This document shows positions 38,403 through 46,689 of a stretch of 64,000 bases of DNA, in pieces; position 1 is the stretch's first letter; each line of letters starts with the position of its first letter. The stretch is from Thalassomonas haliotis (GTDB lineage Bacteria; Pseudomonadota; Gammaproteobacteria; Enterobacterales; Alteromonadaceae). The stretch is taken from the NCBI RefSeq assembly GCF_028657945.1, contig NZ_CP059693.1, positions 1,054,001-1,118,000 of the forward strand. Direction: 5' to 3'. The notes beneath the pieces were generated by a model. That model saw nothing but the letters and a program-made list of their open reading frames with translations, had not been told where the DNA came from and searched no databases. The position numbers and the translations under genes were made by a program.

Positions 38403-40022
38403 TTAGTTCCAGATTTTGCTGACATACTCAGGGTGGTCAACAAAAGGGTTACGGTTGCCCTGGTGGGTGTGGGCCGCGTCGTTACGGTCAAGCTCTTTCT
38501 GGCTCACCGGATCGTTGGCGTGCCAGCTCAGCAACATAGAAATCACCCAAGGTTCAAATACGGCTGTGGTGCTGCCGTCCAGTACCGCATCGCCGTAGCT
38601 GCTGATGCTCTGCCAGCTGGAGATTTGATCCTGGTAACGGGTTGCCATATAGAAGTAAGCACGGGCCAGGTCGCCTTTAAATTCATCAATCGGCTCAAAT
38701 ACTGTGCCGCTGTAACCTAAGCTGCTTGAGGCCGAACCCAGCTTGCTGCCGTTTGAAGAGGTATAGCTGGCAGAGGCAACTTCACCATAAGGGTAGCTGC
38801 TGCGCACTGAGTTTACTTTGCCGTCGGTGGCAAAAATATGGTGAATATCCGAGTTCATCGGCTCGTGATCGCCGCCGAACCAGCTGCGCGGGAAGGAATG
38901 TTCACGGTTATAACAATCCCCTTCGCCCGAGTAGCTGCCGCATTGGTTGCTGACTTTGGTGAAGTTGTAGGGATCTGAGCCGTTGGGGTTTTCCGAGTAG
39001 ATGTCTAAGATAGTACCGTCTTTCTCATAGTATGTATCTAAGGCATTGCTGCTGTAGAAAGTCCAGATGGCGGAATAGCCGCGGGTGGTGTGGTTGTTGA
39101 TCAAGTTATGCAGTGCGGTTTTTAAGGTATAACCGGTTTGCGTAGTGATGCTGTCGTAATAGTTGCCTGCACCTGTGCCGCCGCCATTGTCACCGCCGCC
39201 TGAGCCGATAGTGAAATTAGTGCTGTCGCTGCTGGTGAAGGTGCTGCCGGAGGCCAGGGTGCTGCCGCCTGAGGTCAAGGCATATGAGCCGTTGCCGAAC
39301 TGACAGCAGATGCCGTCGCCATAGCTGTCGCTGATGGTAAAGGTGTAGTCGCCGTCGGTTAAACAGAAGTTCTCGTTGTAAGTGGTGTTGTTGGCCAGTG
39401 TGCTGCTGCTGGCAACTGTGGTGCCGCTGCTGGTTTTTAAAGTCCAGCTGGTTTCCGAGGCGTAACCGTCTGTGGTTAATGCCAGTGTTGCTTCGGTATT
39501 GGCGCAGCTGTTGCCGCCGCCGTTATCGGCCGTGGCCGGCTGAAAATCGTCAACATAAACGATTTCCGAGCCGTCAAAACCCGTGGCATCGTAAAAACGC
39601 AGGCCGACATCAATATTGCCGGTAGCGGTTGCCGTGTAGGTATAGCTGATTTGCTGCCATTGGTTTAGCAGGTTCTCATTGGAATATCCCTGGTAACCGT
39701 TGACGTAAAGACGGGCTTTCATGCCGCCTTCGGTATGATATACCCAGGTAGAGAAGTTATAGGTCTGGCCGGAAACCAGGGCGACGGATTGGCGAAAATC
39801 TGTGGATGACTGGGTGCCGGTATTGACGGTGATCGCCGCGGCACTGGAGCCTGATTTTACGATAGAGCCTTCCTGGCTGATACTGAGACCACTGTCGATT
39901 GTTGTCCATGAATCCGGGCTGCCGCTGGTCCAGTTTTCAAAGGAGCCGTTAGTCACTTCAGCCATGGCGCTGCCACTGAGTAGGGTAAGCAGGCACAAAG
40001 CGTTTAAGCTATTGTTCTTCAT
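38403..40022 (-). CDS. Secreted endonuclease I family nuclease with N-terminal binding modules
   Basis: About 539 residues. The ATG at 40022 has GAGGA five bases upstream. After a signal peptide (ALCLLTLLSGSAMA) comes a carbohydrate-binding-like module (NGSFENWTSGSPDSW ... VYVDDFQP), then a Ca-binding-like segment (DGDYTFTISDSYGDGICCQFGNGSYAL), and the endonuclease I domain: CYNREHSFPRSWFGG with the catalytic His, MNSDIHHIFATDGKVNSVRS, NRNPFVDHPEY at the end. These nucleases degrade external DNA/RNA. The two extra modules are not in the classical 200-230-residue enzymes and may target it to cell walls or matrix. Confidence 0.9.
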   Translation of the reverse strand: MKNNSLNALCLLTLLSGSAMAEVTNGSFENWTSGSPDSWTTIDSGLSISQEGSIVKSGSSAAAITVNTGTQSSTDFRQSVALVSGQTYNFSTWVYHTEGGMKARLYVNGYQGYSNENLLNQWQQISYTYTATATGNIDVGLRFYDATGFDGSEIVYVDDFQPATADNGGGNSCANTEATLALTTDGYASETSWTLKTSSGTTVASSSTLANNTTYNENFCLTDGDYTFTISDSYGDGICCQFGNGSYALTSGGSTLASGSTFTSSDSTNFTIGSGGGDNGGGTGAGNYYDSITTQTGYTLKTALHNLINNHTTRGYSAIWTFYSSNALDTYYEKDGTILDIYSENPNGSDPYNFTKVSNQCGSYSGEGDCYNREHSFPRSWFGGDHEPMNSDIHHIFATDGKVNSVRSSYPYGEVASASYTSSNGSKLGSASSSLGYSGTVFEPIDEFKGDLARAYFYMATRYQDQISSWQSISSYGDAVLDGSTTAVFEPWVISMLLSWHANDPVSQKELDRNDAAHTHQGNRNPFVDHPEYVSKIWN

Positions 40023-40204
40023 TGTCTTCCTCATCTCTTTTCTTGTTTTTGTCGTGCTATTTATAATTTTTTTTGCTGGGTGAGCATACCTGTCAAGTCG
40101 CAAAAGTAAACCATTATCGATCGGATTTAATACAAAAATGTTACAATTGAAACAATTTAACCTTAAGTTAACACTTGTGACATAAACCTTAAGGTTTTAC
40201 CCTG

Positions 40205-41263
40205 TTATTGCCTGTATCCGGTCATTTCCAGAAATCCTTTGCCCCTGTGGCTGCCGTGAAACGATACCATTCCTTCGAAATATTCGATGCCAAATGAGAG
40301 TATTTGCTGTTTGTTGACGGCTTCTATGCGGATATCTATGCCTTGTGTCGGGATGCTCAGGGTAAAGGCCTCAGGATAAGCCTGCTGTTCGGTTTTTTCG
40401 CTGCTCAGGCGGATCTCCTGCGCCGTCAGAGTTTTTATTTCCCCGTTTCTATGCATCAGGCTGCCGGAGATAAAGTCTTCTTTGCTTGAGCGCAGGCGGT
40501 ATACCATCAAACGGCTGTTATGTGTCAGCCTCAGGGAAAACCAGTCCCAGCCGAGCTGATCGTCGGTGAGCATTTTCGAGCCCCATTCGCGGTCAAACCA
40601 GGCATCGCCATGCACCTGCTGCCAGCGTCCCTGCCACCATATCTTGCCTGTGATCTGGATAAAGGGCTGGGAGTAATAATAGCTGGCGATATCTTCTTGC
40701 TGATGCCTGGGGTTATAACCTTGCTCACCCTGGAGAAAAAACGGCTTGGCGCTGCTCAGGTTCAGTATTGCCTGCCATGTTTGTTCTCCCTGGTCGCCAA
40801 AGATCAGGGTGGCCGGCAGCAGTTCGCCGCTTGATTGCCAGGACCAGTCGTCAATTACCGCACTGAAGGGGTAATGCCTGATGGCGACATTGTTAAATTC
40901 CCGGCGGCCCTGGCGAAAGGAGGTTTTGTGTGTCTGCTTGTTTGCCAGGGCGGCGTGGGCAAAATACCAGTGGCGCTTCTTATGGGCGGTCCTGAATAAG
41001 GTCCACTGCGCCGATATCTGCTGGCCCCCGGTTGTGCTCAGCAGGGCATTGAGGTACCACCACTCATGCTGAAATAACGGGTGCGGCCAGTGATCTTCCG
41101 GCAGGCGTACCTTATGGTTGCGGGTAACTGCCTGGTATTGTGCGCTGTGCCGGTTTAAATACTGTAAAGGCTGGCTGGCTTGCTGTTCGCCTTTATCGCA
41201 AGCGGTACTGAGCACTAACATGGCGCTAAAGCACAGGGATCTTATTATTGTCCGGGTCTTCAT
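40205..41263 (-). CDS. AttH-like lipocalin-type lipoprotein (CrtC/AttH family)
   Basis: 352 residues. A lipobox (LVLSTAC, Cys at 22) marks a lipoprotein. The body is of the AttH/carotenoid 1,2-hydratase-like fold: HEWWYLNALLST, WYFAHAALAN, and the family hallmark HGDAWFDREWGSKML...WDWFSLRL. Its ATG overlaps the stop of the permease gene (ATGA), so it is made together with the ABC transporter, the same gene order as in Agrobacterium attEFGH-type loci. It likely handles a lipid-like ligand in the periplasm; the ligand is unknown. Confidence 0.88.
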   Translation of the reverse strand: MKTRTIIRSLCFSAMLVLSTACDKGEQQASQPLQYLNRHSAQYQAVTRNHKVRLPEDHWPHPLFQHEWWYLNALLSTTGGQQISAQWTLFRTAHKKRHWYFAHAALANKQTHKTSFRQGRREFNNVAIRHYPFSAVIDDWSWQSSGELLPATLIFGDQGEQTWQAILNLSSAKPFFLQGEQGYNPRHQQEDIASYYYSQPFIQITGKIWWQGRWQQVHGDAWFDREWGSKMLTDDQLGWDWFSLRLTHNSRLMVYRLRSSKEDFISGSLMHRNGEIKTLTAQEIRLSSEKTEQQAYPEAFTLSIPTQGIDIRIEAVNKQQILSFGIEYFEGMVSFHGSHRGKGFLEMTGYRQ

Positions 41264-43734
41264 CGGCTGCCAAGCTCCAGTTTATAAAGGGGCAAGAGCA
41301 AGGCCGGCAATAAACATAATAAACCGCTCAGGGCGGTGGCGATAAACACATCTGCCCTGAGCTGCAGCGGCATCGACCAGCCGAAGGAGGCGGGCAGGGC
41401 TTTACTCACCAGGGTATCGGCGAGGATCGCCGCCACCGGGGCGCTGATGATAATGCATGCCAGCGCCATCAGCAGCCATTGGCTCAGCATAAAGCGGAAC
41501 AGGGCGCTGCGGCTGTAACCCAGGGAGCGTAAAATAAGCAGTTGTGACGCTCTGGCCAGCTCCAGGGTATTGGCGGATAAAAACAGCCCCAGGCAGGCGA
41601 TACAGATAAGTACCAGGGCGATGGCGCGGGTGATAATAAAGGTTTGTTCGAAAATTTTCAGCGCCAGGGTTTTGGTTTGCGCCGTAGCTATGATTTGTCC
41701 GGGGGGAATATTGAGTTGTTGGCTTAATGTCTGGCGCAGCTGGTCGAGATGTTGCTCTCCCTGGTCAAGATGCAGGGACAGGCCTTTTTCTAGCAGGGAA
41801 AAGTTTTGCTCCCGGGCCTGGGATAAAGCCAGGGTAAGTTCAAATTTGGGGTTGCCGTAATCATAATAAATGCCCCGGATGCGGCAGCTGAGCCTGGCTT
41901 GCTGTTGAGATATCGTCAGCAGCTGCCCTATGGCCAGCTGCCGTTTGATGGCCAGGGGTTCATTGATAAAACAGCCCGGTTGCCGACCGGTAGCGTCATG
42001 TGCTTTAAAGACCAGGGAGTTGAGCTGTTTGGCGGAGCTGTAAATGCCCAGATCCAGTGTTTCCCCGTCCAGGGTGCCGCTGCCCCGGTAGTAAAAACGG
42101 TACTCTGCAATCTTGTACTTGCCTGTGGCGGTTTGCGCTTTTATCCAGGCAAGCAAGGGCGCTTTTTGCTCCGGGGTAAAACGTATGTACAGATCCTGAT
42201 CCAGGTTTTGATCCAGGTAGTCGCTAAAGGCGGTTTCAAAGCTGTTGATCATTAAAGCCGCGGCTATGCCGGTGGTCAGGGCAAGATAAAATGCCGCCAG
42301 CGGCAGACTGCGCCTGTTGACCTGGCTGCGGGCATCTTGCAGCAGAAAATTGACTTTAAAACCCCGGCTGATCTGGGTGAATGCCCAAAGAAAGCATTGC
42401 AGCAATAGCGGCAGCAGCACAACCGAGGCCAGGAGCAACAGGCCGTATTTGGCCATGATCAGGTGCCAGGGGGAGAGCGGAGCCAGGTTTGTCAATGCGC
42501 CCGGGGTAACTTCGGGTATCAGCAAAAATACCAATAGCAGGGCAAGTCCGGGTATTGCCTGCTTTACTCTGCTTTTTCCGGCTTGCCCGCCGCCCGGGTC
42601 ATTGCTTTGCCGGGCAAAGCGGCTGATATATTTGCCTGCGATGCGCCGGTATTGTTTGGCTAAAGTGGTTAATACCGCGACGCTTGCTATCAGCAGGGAC
42701 CACAGGGCGTAGATAGCGTGCCAGCTGAGCTGGCCGTTGATATTGAGGTTGTAGAGCTGCTCCAGGGTAAGTCCGAGCAAGGGCAGCAAGACAAGGACCA
42801 GTAAAAGGGCGATCCCCGTGCCCAGCAAGGAAGTGATCAGGACTAAGCCTATGGCTTCAAGGAGCAGCATATGAAAAAGCACCGGCAGGGAAACCCCGAG
42901 CAATCTAAGCTGGGCCGCGAGTTCGCTGCGTTTACGCCAGGCCTGCTCACCCGCCTGGAAAGCGATAAACAAACTGACAATAAAGGCCAGTATCGCCAGC
43001 GCCGATAAATTTAAATGCAGGGCATCGGCAAATCCGCTGCGATTATCCAGCGACCAGCTGCTTTGTAATGTCAGTTGCGGTGGCAGGGTACGGCTCAGCC
43101 GGGCCTGTTCTTTTTGGCTCAGGGGCGGGCAGATGAAATGGCTGAAGCCGGTGAGTTCGGGGAATAGTTGCCAGGCCAGGGTAATATCGAGTAAAACCTC
43201 GCTGCCCCAGTTGGCATTTTCATGATACCGGCTGTCCAGACGCCGGTTGTCCGCCAAAATCAGCGCTTGCTTCGGAGAAAGGTCAAGGCGTTTAAGGCCG
43301 GAGTGGCCGATATGGATCTTGTCGGGGTCATATTCCGGGCGGGTAATGGCCAGGGGCAGCAAATCTATTGCCTTAAAGCGGATGTTTTTACCCGAGTCGA
43401 GTTTTTTTGTAAAGCTAAGGACCGGGCTTAGTTGCTGAAAACCTGCCCGGCGCAGCCGGGCAAAGTCGGCTTTGCTGATGTTATTGCCCTGTTTTGGCAA
43501 GATATAAAAAGCGACCGGGGAGCTTAAGCTGAGATCTGCACTGGCGTACTGGCTTTTGCTGGCATGGTTTAATATCAAGATAGTTAACAAGGTGCTGGTG
43601 GCAATAGCCAGGCTAAGGACAAAACCGAGATTAAGCAGACCCTGACGGCGATATTGGGCCAATATAAGCTTGCCGATAAGTAAGTGCTGTTGCAGGGCTT
43701 TGTTTACCCGCATGCTTAAGGCCGGGTTTGCCAT
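41260..43734 (-). CDS. FtsX-like ABC transporter permease
   Basis: About 824 residues from the ATG at 43734, one base after the ATPase stop. A first helix (NLGFVLSLAIATSTLLTILIL) is followed by a large periplasmic part, then two FtsX-type blocks of three or four helices (LAILAFIVSLFIAFQAGEQAWRKRSELAAQLRLLG; AIALVLICIACLGLFLSANTLELARASQLLILRSLG). This is the ten-helix duplicated build of the YbbP/AttFG type. With the neighbouring ATPase and AttH-like lipoprotein it likely moves lipids or lipoproteins from the inner membrane. Confidence 0.88.
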   Translation of the reverse strand: MANPALSMRVNKALQQHLLIGKLILAQYRRQGLLNLGFVLSLAIATSTLLTILILNHASKSQYASADLSLSSPVAFYILPKQGNNISKADFARLRRAGFQQLSPVLSFTKKLDSGKNIRFKAIDLLPLAITRPEYDPDKIHIGHSGLKRLDLSPKQALILADNRRLDSRYHENANWGSEVLLDITLAWQLFPELTGFSHFICPPLSQKEQARLSRTLPPQLTLQSSWSLDNRSGFADALHLNLSALAILAFIVSLFIAFQAGEQAWRKRSELAAQLRLLGVSLPVLFHMLLLEAIGLVLITSLLGTGIALLLVLVLLPLLGLTLEQLYNLNINGQLSWHAIYALWSLLIASVAVLTTLAKQYRRIAGKYISRFARQSNDPGGGQAGKSRVKQAIPGLALLLVFLLIPEVTPGALTNLAPLSPWHLIMAKYGLLLLASVVLLPLLLQCFLWAFTQISRGFKVNFLLQDARSQVNRRSLPLAAFYLALTTGIAAALMINSFETAFSDYLDQNLDQDLYIRFTPEQKAPLLAWIKAQTATGKYKIAEYRFYYRGSGTLDGETLDLGIYSSAKQLNSLVFKAHDATGRQPGCFINEPLAIKRQLAIGQLLTISQQQARLSCRIRGIYYDYGNPKFELTLALSQAREQNFSLLEKGLSLHLDQGEQHLDQLRQTLSQQLNIPPGQIIATAQTKTLALKIFEQTFIITRAIALVLICIACLGLFLSANTLELARASQLLILRSLGYSRSALFRFMLSQWLLMALACIIISAPVAAILADTLVSKALPASFGWSMPLQLRADVFIATALSGLLCLLPALLLPLYKLELGSR

Positions 43735-43735
43735 G

Positions 43736-44425
43736 TTAACCGCCGCAGCTTTGTTGATTGAGCTGGCCGTCTTTAAGCTGGTAAATTTTATCCATTTTTC
43801 CGGCAATACTGGCGCTGTGGGTCACCATTAATAAGGCGCTATGATGTGATTTGGCCAGGGAAAGCAGCTGCTCAATCACCTTGTCACTGTTGTTGTTGTC
43901 CAGGTTGCCTGTCGGTTCATCCGCCAGCAGCAGTTTAGGTCGGGTGCCCAGTGCCCGGGCGATGGCAACCCGCTGCATTTCTCCGCCGGAAAGGGTATCG
44001 GGGTAATGATCCAGCAAGTGATCTATGCCCAGGTTTCTTGCCAGGCTCAAACTGTGGCTTTGATCATATCTGCCGGCCAGGCGGGCGCTGAAGCTGATGT
44101 TGTCTGAGACATTGAGGCTGGACAGCAGGTTATAGTGCTGGAATATCATCGCCAGGGTTTGCCTGCGCAGCTGGCTGAGGGTTTTGTCCCCGGCGTGTCG
44201 CAGCCCCTGCCCGGCAACATAAATCTGCCCCTGTTGCAGCGGCTCCAGTCCGGCAATCAGGTTGAGCAAGGTGGTTTTGCCGCTGCCGCTGTCTCCGGTG
44301 AGGGCGACACATTCCCCCGGCGCTATGTTCAGCGATACCCGGGTTAACAGCCAGCGCTCGATATGGCCATCATGTATCTGGTGGTTAAGGTTATGTATGG
44401 TTAATGGCATGGTTAATGCCGCCAT
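43736..44425 (-). CDS. ABC transporter ATP-binding protein (MacB/LolD/YbbA type)
   Basis: 229 residues with all ABC motifs: Walker A GDSGSGKTT at about 43, Q-loop MIFQHYNLLSSL, signature LSGGEMQRVAIARAL and Walker B LLLADEPTG followed by the H-loop in VTHS. AGGA precedes the start. It is first in the operon with the FtsX-like permease and AttH-like lipoprotein. The short form and sequence place it with exporters using mechanical transmission from the cytoplasm. Confidence 0.94.
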   Translation of the reverse strand: MAALTMPLTIHNLNHQIHDGHIERWLLTRVSLNIAPGECVALTGDSGSGKTTLLNLIAGLEPLQQGQIYVAGQGLRHAGDKTLSQLRRQTLAMIFQHYNLLSSLNVSDNISFSARLAGRYDQSHSLSLARNLGIDHLLDHYPDTLSGGEMQRVAIARALGTRPKLLLADEPTGNLDNNNSDKVIEQLLSLAKSHHSALLMVTHSASIAGKMDKIYQLKDGQLNQQSCGG

Positions 44426-44476
44426 TGTCGTTCCTGTTTTGTTGTTTTATGGATATTGGCACTATTCATACTGGCG

Positions 44477-45811
44477 CTATTCATACTGGCATTGGGGCGC
44501 TGCAAACTCACTGTTTAATTTATTGAGTAAAGTCGTTAAATCCATGTCGCTGACCGAAATATGGCCCTGGGGGTGGAGCATTACCCCGTGAAAATTTGCT
44601 GTTGGCTCCCGGTAAATACAGGGGCCGCTTTCGGTTGCTAACGGTTTCTGCCCCGGGGCAAAATTAAAAGTTTCTGTTGGCCGGAGGCGATACGGGGCTA
44701 CGGCATTGCTGGAAAAGGCCGGCTCGCCCCAGCCAAAGGCGGCGTGATTATAAAGGGCGGCATAATGCCAGGCATAATTAAATTGCTGCTGGCTGAATTG
44801 ATAGCCGCTGCTGTTGGTGGTCAGGGATAAGATCTGTACCGGCTTGGCGGCAGTGTAGCTGCCCTGGTAGGCGGTTAATTTTTCCTGTTTGCTTGTCAGG
44901 GCCGCTTGTCCGGCCCAGCTGCTGTTTTCGATCACGAAACTCTCACTTAAGTAATAATCTATGCCCTGGGGCGGCGGATCGCCGTCCGGGTTCATCATGA
45001 TGCCCATATAGCTGTTGGTATTAATCTCCGTCTTGAAAACATCATCCGGGTTCCAGGCATTAACGATCACCTGCAAACCCAGGGCCTTGGCATAATTTAC
45101 CGCGGATGCCTGGCGCGCCCTGTCGGTGCCAAAATCATAACCGTAATCATCGAGGAAAATACCGGCATGGATATGATCATAACCCTGAAATAATTGTAGC
45201 CATAAATCAATGCGCTGCTCTATTTCTGCCAGAGAATAGTTGTTGGTGCTGCGCCCTAAATCCAGGTAACCGAAAATACTGATTTTGCCTGCTGTGGCTG
45301 CCCGCTGCTGGTTTATTTTCGATAAAATAGTGGTGGTATTGAGGTGGTCGCCATGGCTGGCAAACTCTAAGCCGGCACCGAGTACGATCAAGTCATAGCG
45401 GTTGAAATCGCTGGCAACCTTGCTCAGATCCCAGAAATTGCTGCTGTAGTTAAGGGATGACGGCCAGCCATAATATACCAGCAGGGATTTCGGGGTTGTG
45501 CCGGTATCGGCATTGCTGGCTTGTTGGAGCTGCTCAGGGTTAAGACTGGCCTGAGCCGATCGGGGTGAATTTTGCGCCTGCTGGTTGCTGCTGGCGGGGG
45601 GGGTTGCCAGTTTCAGGTCAGTCAGGGCAAAGCTGATATTTTTGCTGGCAAATGCCGGGGTTAGATAATGCAGGCTTAATATGAAAATCGCGGCTTTGAG
45701 CAGCAAGCTGACGGGGCGAGCTTTAACCGGGGCGCGGTTTTTTTTATCAGCTCCGCTGCTGGCGGCTTGACAAAATGTCTGCAGCGATTTTTTCTCAGGC
45801 AATGCCTTCAT
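44477..45811 (-). CDS. Exported TIM-barrel protein, GH114-like
   Basis: About 444 residues; the ATG at 45811 has AAGGA eight bases upstream. A hydrophobic segment (LLLKAAIFILSLHYLTPAFA) serves as signal peptide, followed by a Ser/Gln-rich spacer. From about residue 105 the chain reads as a TIM barrel: LLVYYGWPSSLNY, YDLIVLGAGLE, ISIFGYLDLGRSTNNYSLAEI, HAGIFLDDYGYDFG with two Asp, LQVIVNAWNPDDVF, IDYYLSESFVI with a Glu. This resembles GH114/endo-polygalactosaminidase-like proteins, which cut exopolysaccharide. The assignment rests on barrel motifs by eye. It lies upstream of the Att-type operon but with a 51-base gap. Confidence 0.68.
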   Translation of the reverse strand: MKALPEKKSLQTFCQAASSGADKKNRAPVKARPVSLLLKAAIFILSLHYLTPAFASKNISFALTDLKLATPPASSNQQAQNSPRSAQASLNPEQLQQASNADTGTTPKSLLVYYGWPSSLNYSSNFWDLSKVASDFNRYDLIVLGAGLEFASHGDHLNTTTILSKINQQRAATAGKISIFGYLDLGRSTNNYSLAEIEQRIDLWLQLFQGYDHIHAGIFLDDYGYDFGTDRARQASAVNYAKALGLQVIVNAWNPDDVFKTEINTNSYMGIMMNPDGDPPPQGIDYYLSESFVIENSSWAGQAALTSKQEKLTAYQGSYTAAKPVQILSLTTNSSGYQFSQQQFNYAWHYAALYNHAAFGWGEPAFSSNAVAPYRLRPTETFNFAPGQKPLATESGPCIYREPTANFHGVMLHPQGHISVSDMDLTTLLNKLNSEFAAPQCQYE

Positions 45812-46166
45812 GTGATAAGTCCTTTTCACTGGCCACCGGCATAGGCTAAGGCTTGCCGGAGATTGCTTTTCAAACAGTATAGAAAAATTTTCTCATATTG
45901 AAATATTTCAGTAGTAAATACCCACTAACAAGCCAGCTCCTGCTTTTGGGCTGTAGGGTTGCAGGATAAAATATCAGCAAGGCAGAATGATTCTCAGCCA
46001 AAAAAAATCCCGGCATTAAACGCTGCTGCAGCCCTGAGCGGGCCTGTTATTTCACCATATATTAAATAATAATTAACCTAAATTATGATCTCAGATGAAA
46101 TTTCTGGCCGAAAATTGCCGTTTAAGTGTTCAGCTGTTATTCGTTAACAGCCTCTTCTTTTATATT
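45812..46166. other. Gene-free gap
   Basis: No gene or strong structure seen. It lies between the divergent glycosidase-like gene and oadG and contains AT-rich promoter-like stretches. Confidence 0.5.
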
Positions 46167-46183
46167 TTGTATATGGTATACAA
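46167..46183. promoter_or_regulatory. Perfect 7-3-7 palindrome, candidate operator of oadGAB
   Basis: TTGTATA TGG TATACAA. Its arms are exact. It lies 44 bases before a second, related palindrome and about 220 bases before oadG. The form suits a GntR-family regulator, as inference. Confidence 0.6.
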
Positions 46184-46226
46184 TATTTATTATTTCCAAT
46201 GAAATCACTATATTTAAGGAGATTTT

Positions 46227-46238
46227 ATTGTATACAAT
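46227..46238. promoter_or_regulatory. Perfect 12-bp palindrome, second operator candidate of oadGAB
   Basis: ATTGTATACAAT, sharing the TTGTATA/TATACAA arms with the site at 46167 but without a spacer. Centres are 57.5 bases apart. AAGTTATACCATTTT just after may be a degenerate third copy. Confidence 0.55.
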
Positions 46239-46403
46239 TTTAAGTTATACCATTTTGATAGAATAAATATTTAAAAATAATGAATAAAGACTCGTTTTTA
46301 ACGCTTTTTATGCTTGACGGATGTTTTTTTTTCTGAAACTACGAATTCTTATTTGCTTTTTTGTGATTGGAGTGATTATTCTATTTCCTAATTTTTAATC
46401 AAA

Positions 46404-46670
46404 ATGGATCGACAGATGGAGCAGCTATTTATTGAAGCAGGCACTTTAATGCTTGCCGGTATGGTGTTTGTTTTTGCTTTTTTAGGCATACTGGTGGTGA
46501 TTATTTCAACGATATTAGCCCCGCTGGCAAAAAAATACCCGGATGCCAAGCCTTCGTCTGCACCCGTAGCCGCCGCAAAAAGCGAAAGCAAAGTCGAGCA
46601 GGGAATCTCTCCGGCTATCGTTGCGGCAATCACCTCTGCAGTTGTTCGTTACCGCCAACAACATAAATAA
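46404..46670 (+). CDS. oadG: Oxaloacetate decarboxylase gamma subunit
   Basis: 88 residues: a single N-terminal membrane helix (LMLAGMVFVFAFLGILVVIISTI), then a Pro/Ala linker and a C-terminal part ending AAITSAVVRYRQQHK, the standard OadG build. The subunit holds the complex together in the inner membrane and helps decarboxylation. The start has no clear ribosome site; the second Met at 46416 is possible. First gene of oadGAB, 19 bases before oadA. Confidence 0.92.
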   Translation: MDRQMEQLFIEAGTLMLAGMVFVFAFLGILVVIISTILAPLAKKYPDAKPSSAPVAAAKSESKVEQGISPAIVAAITSAVVRYRQQHK

Positions 46671-46689
46671 CGAAATAGGAACATGAAGA

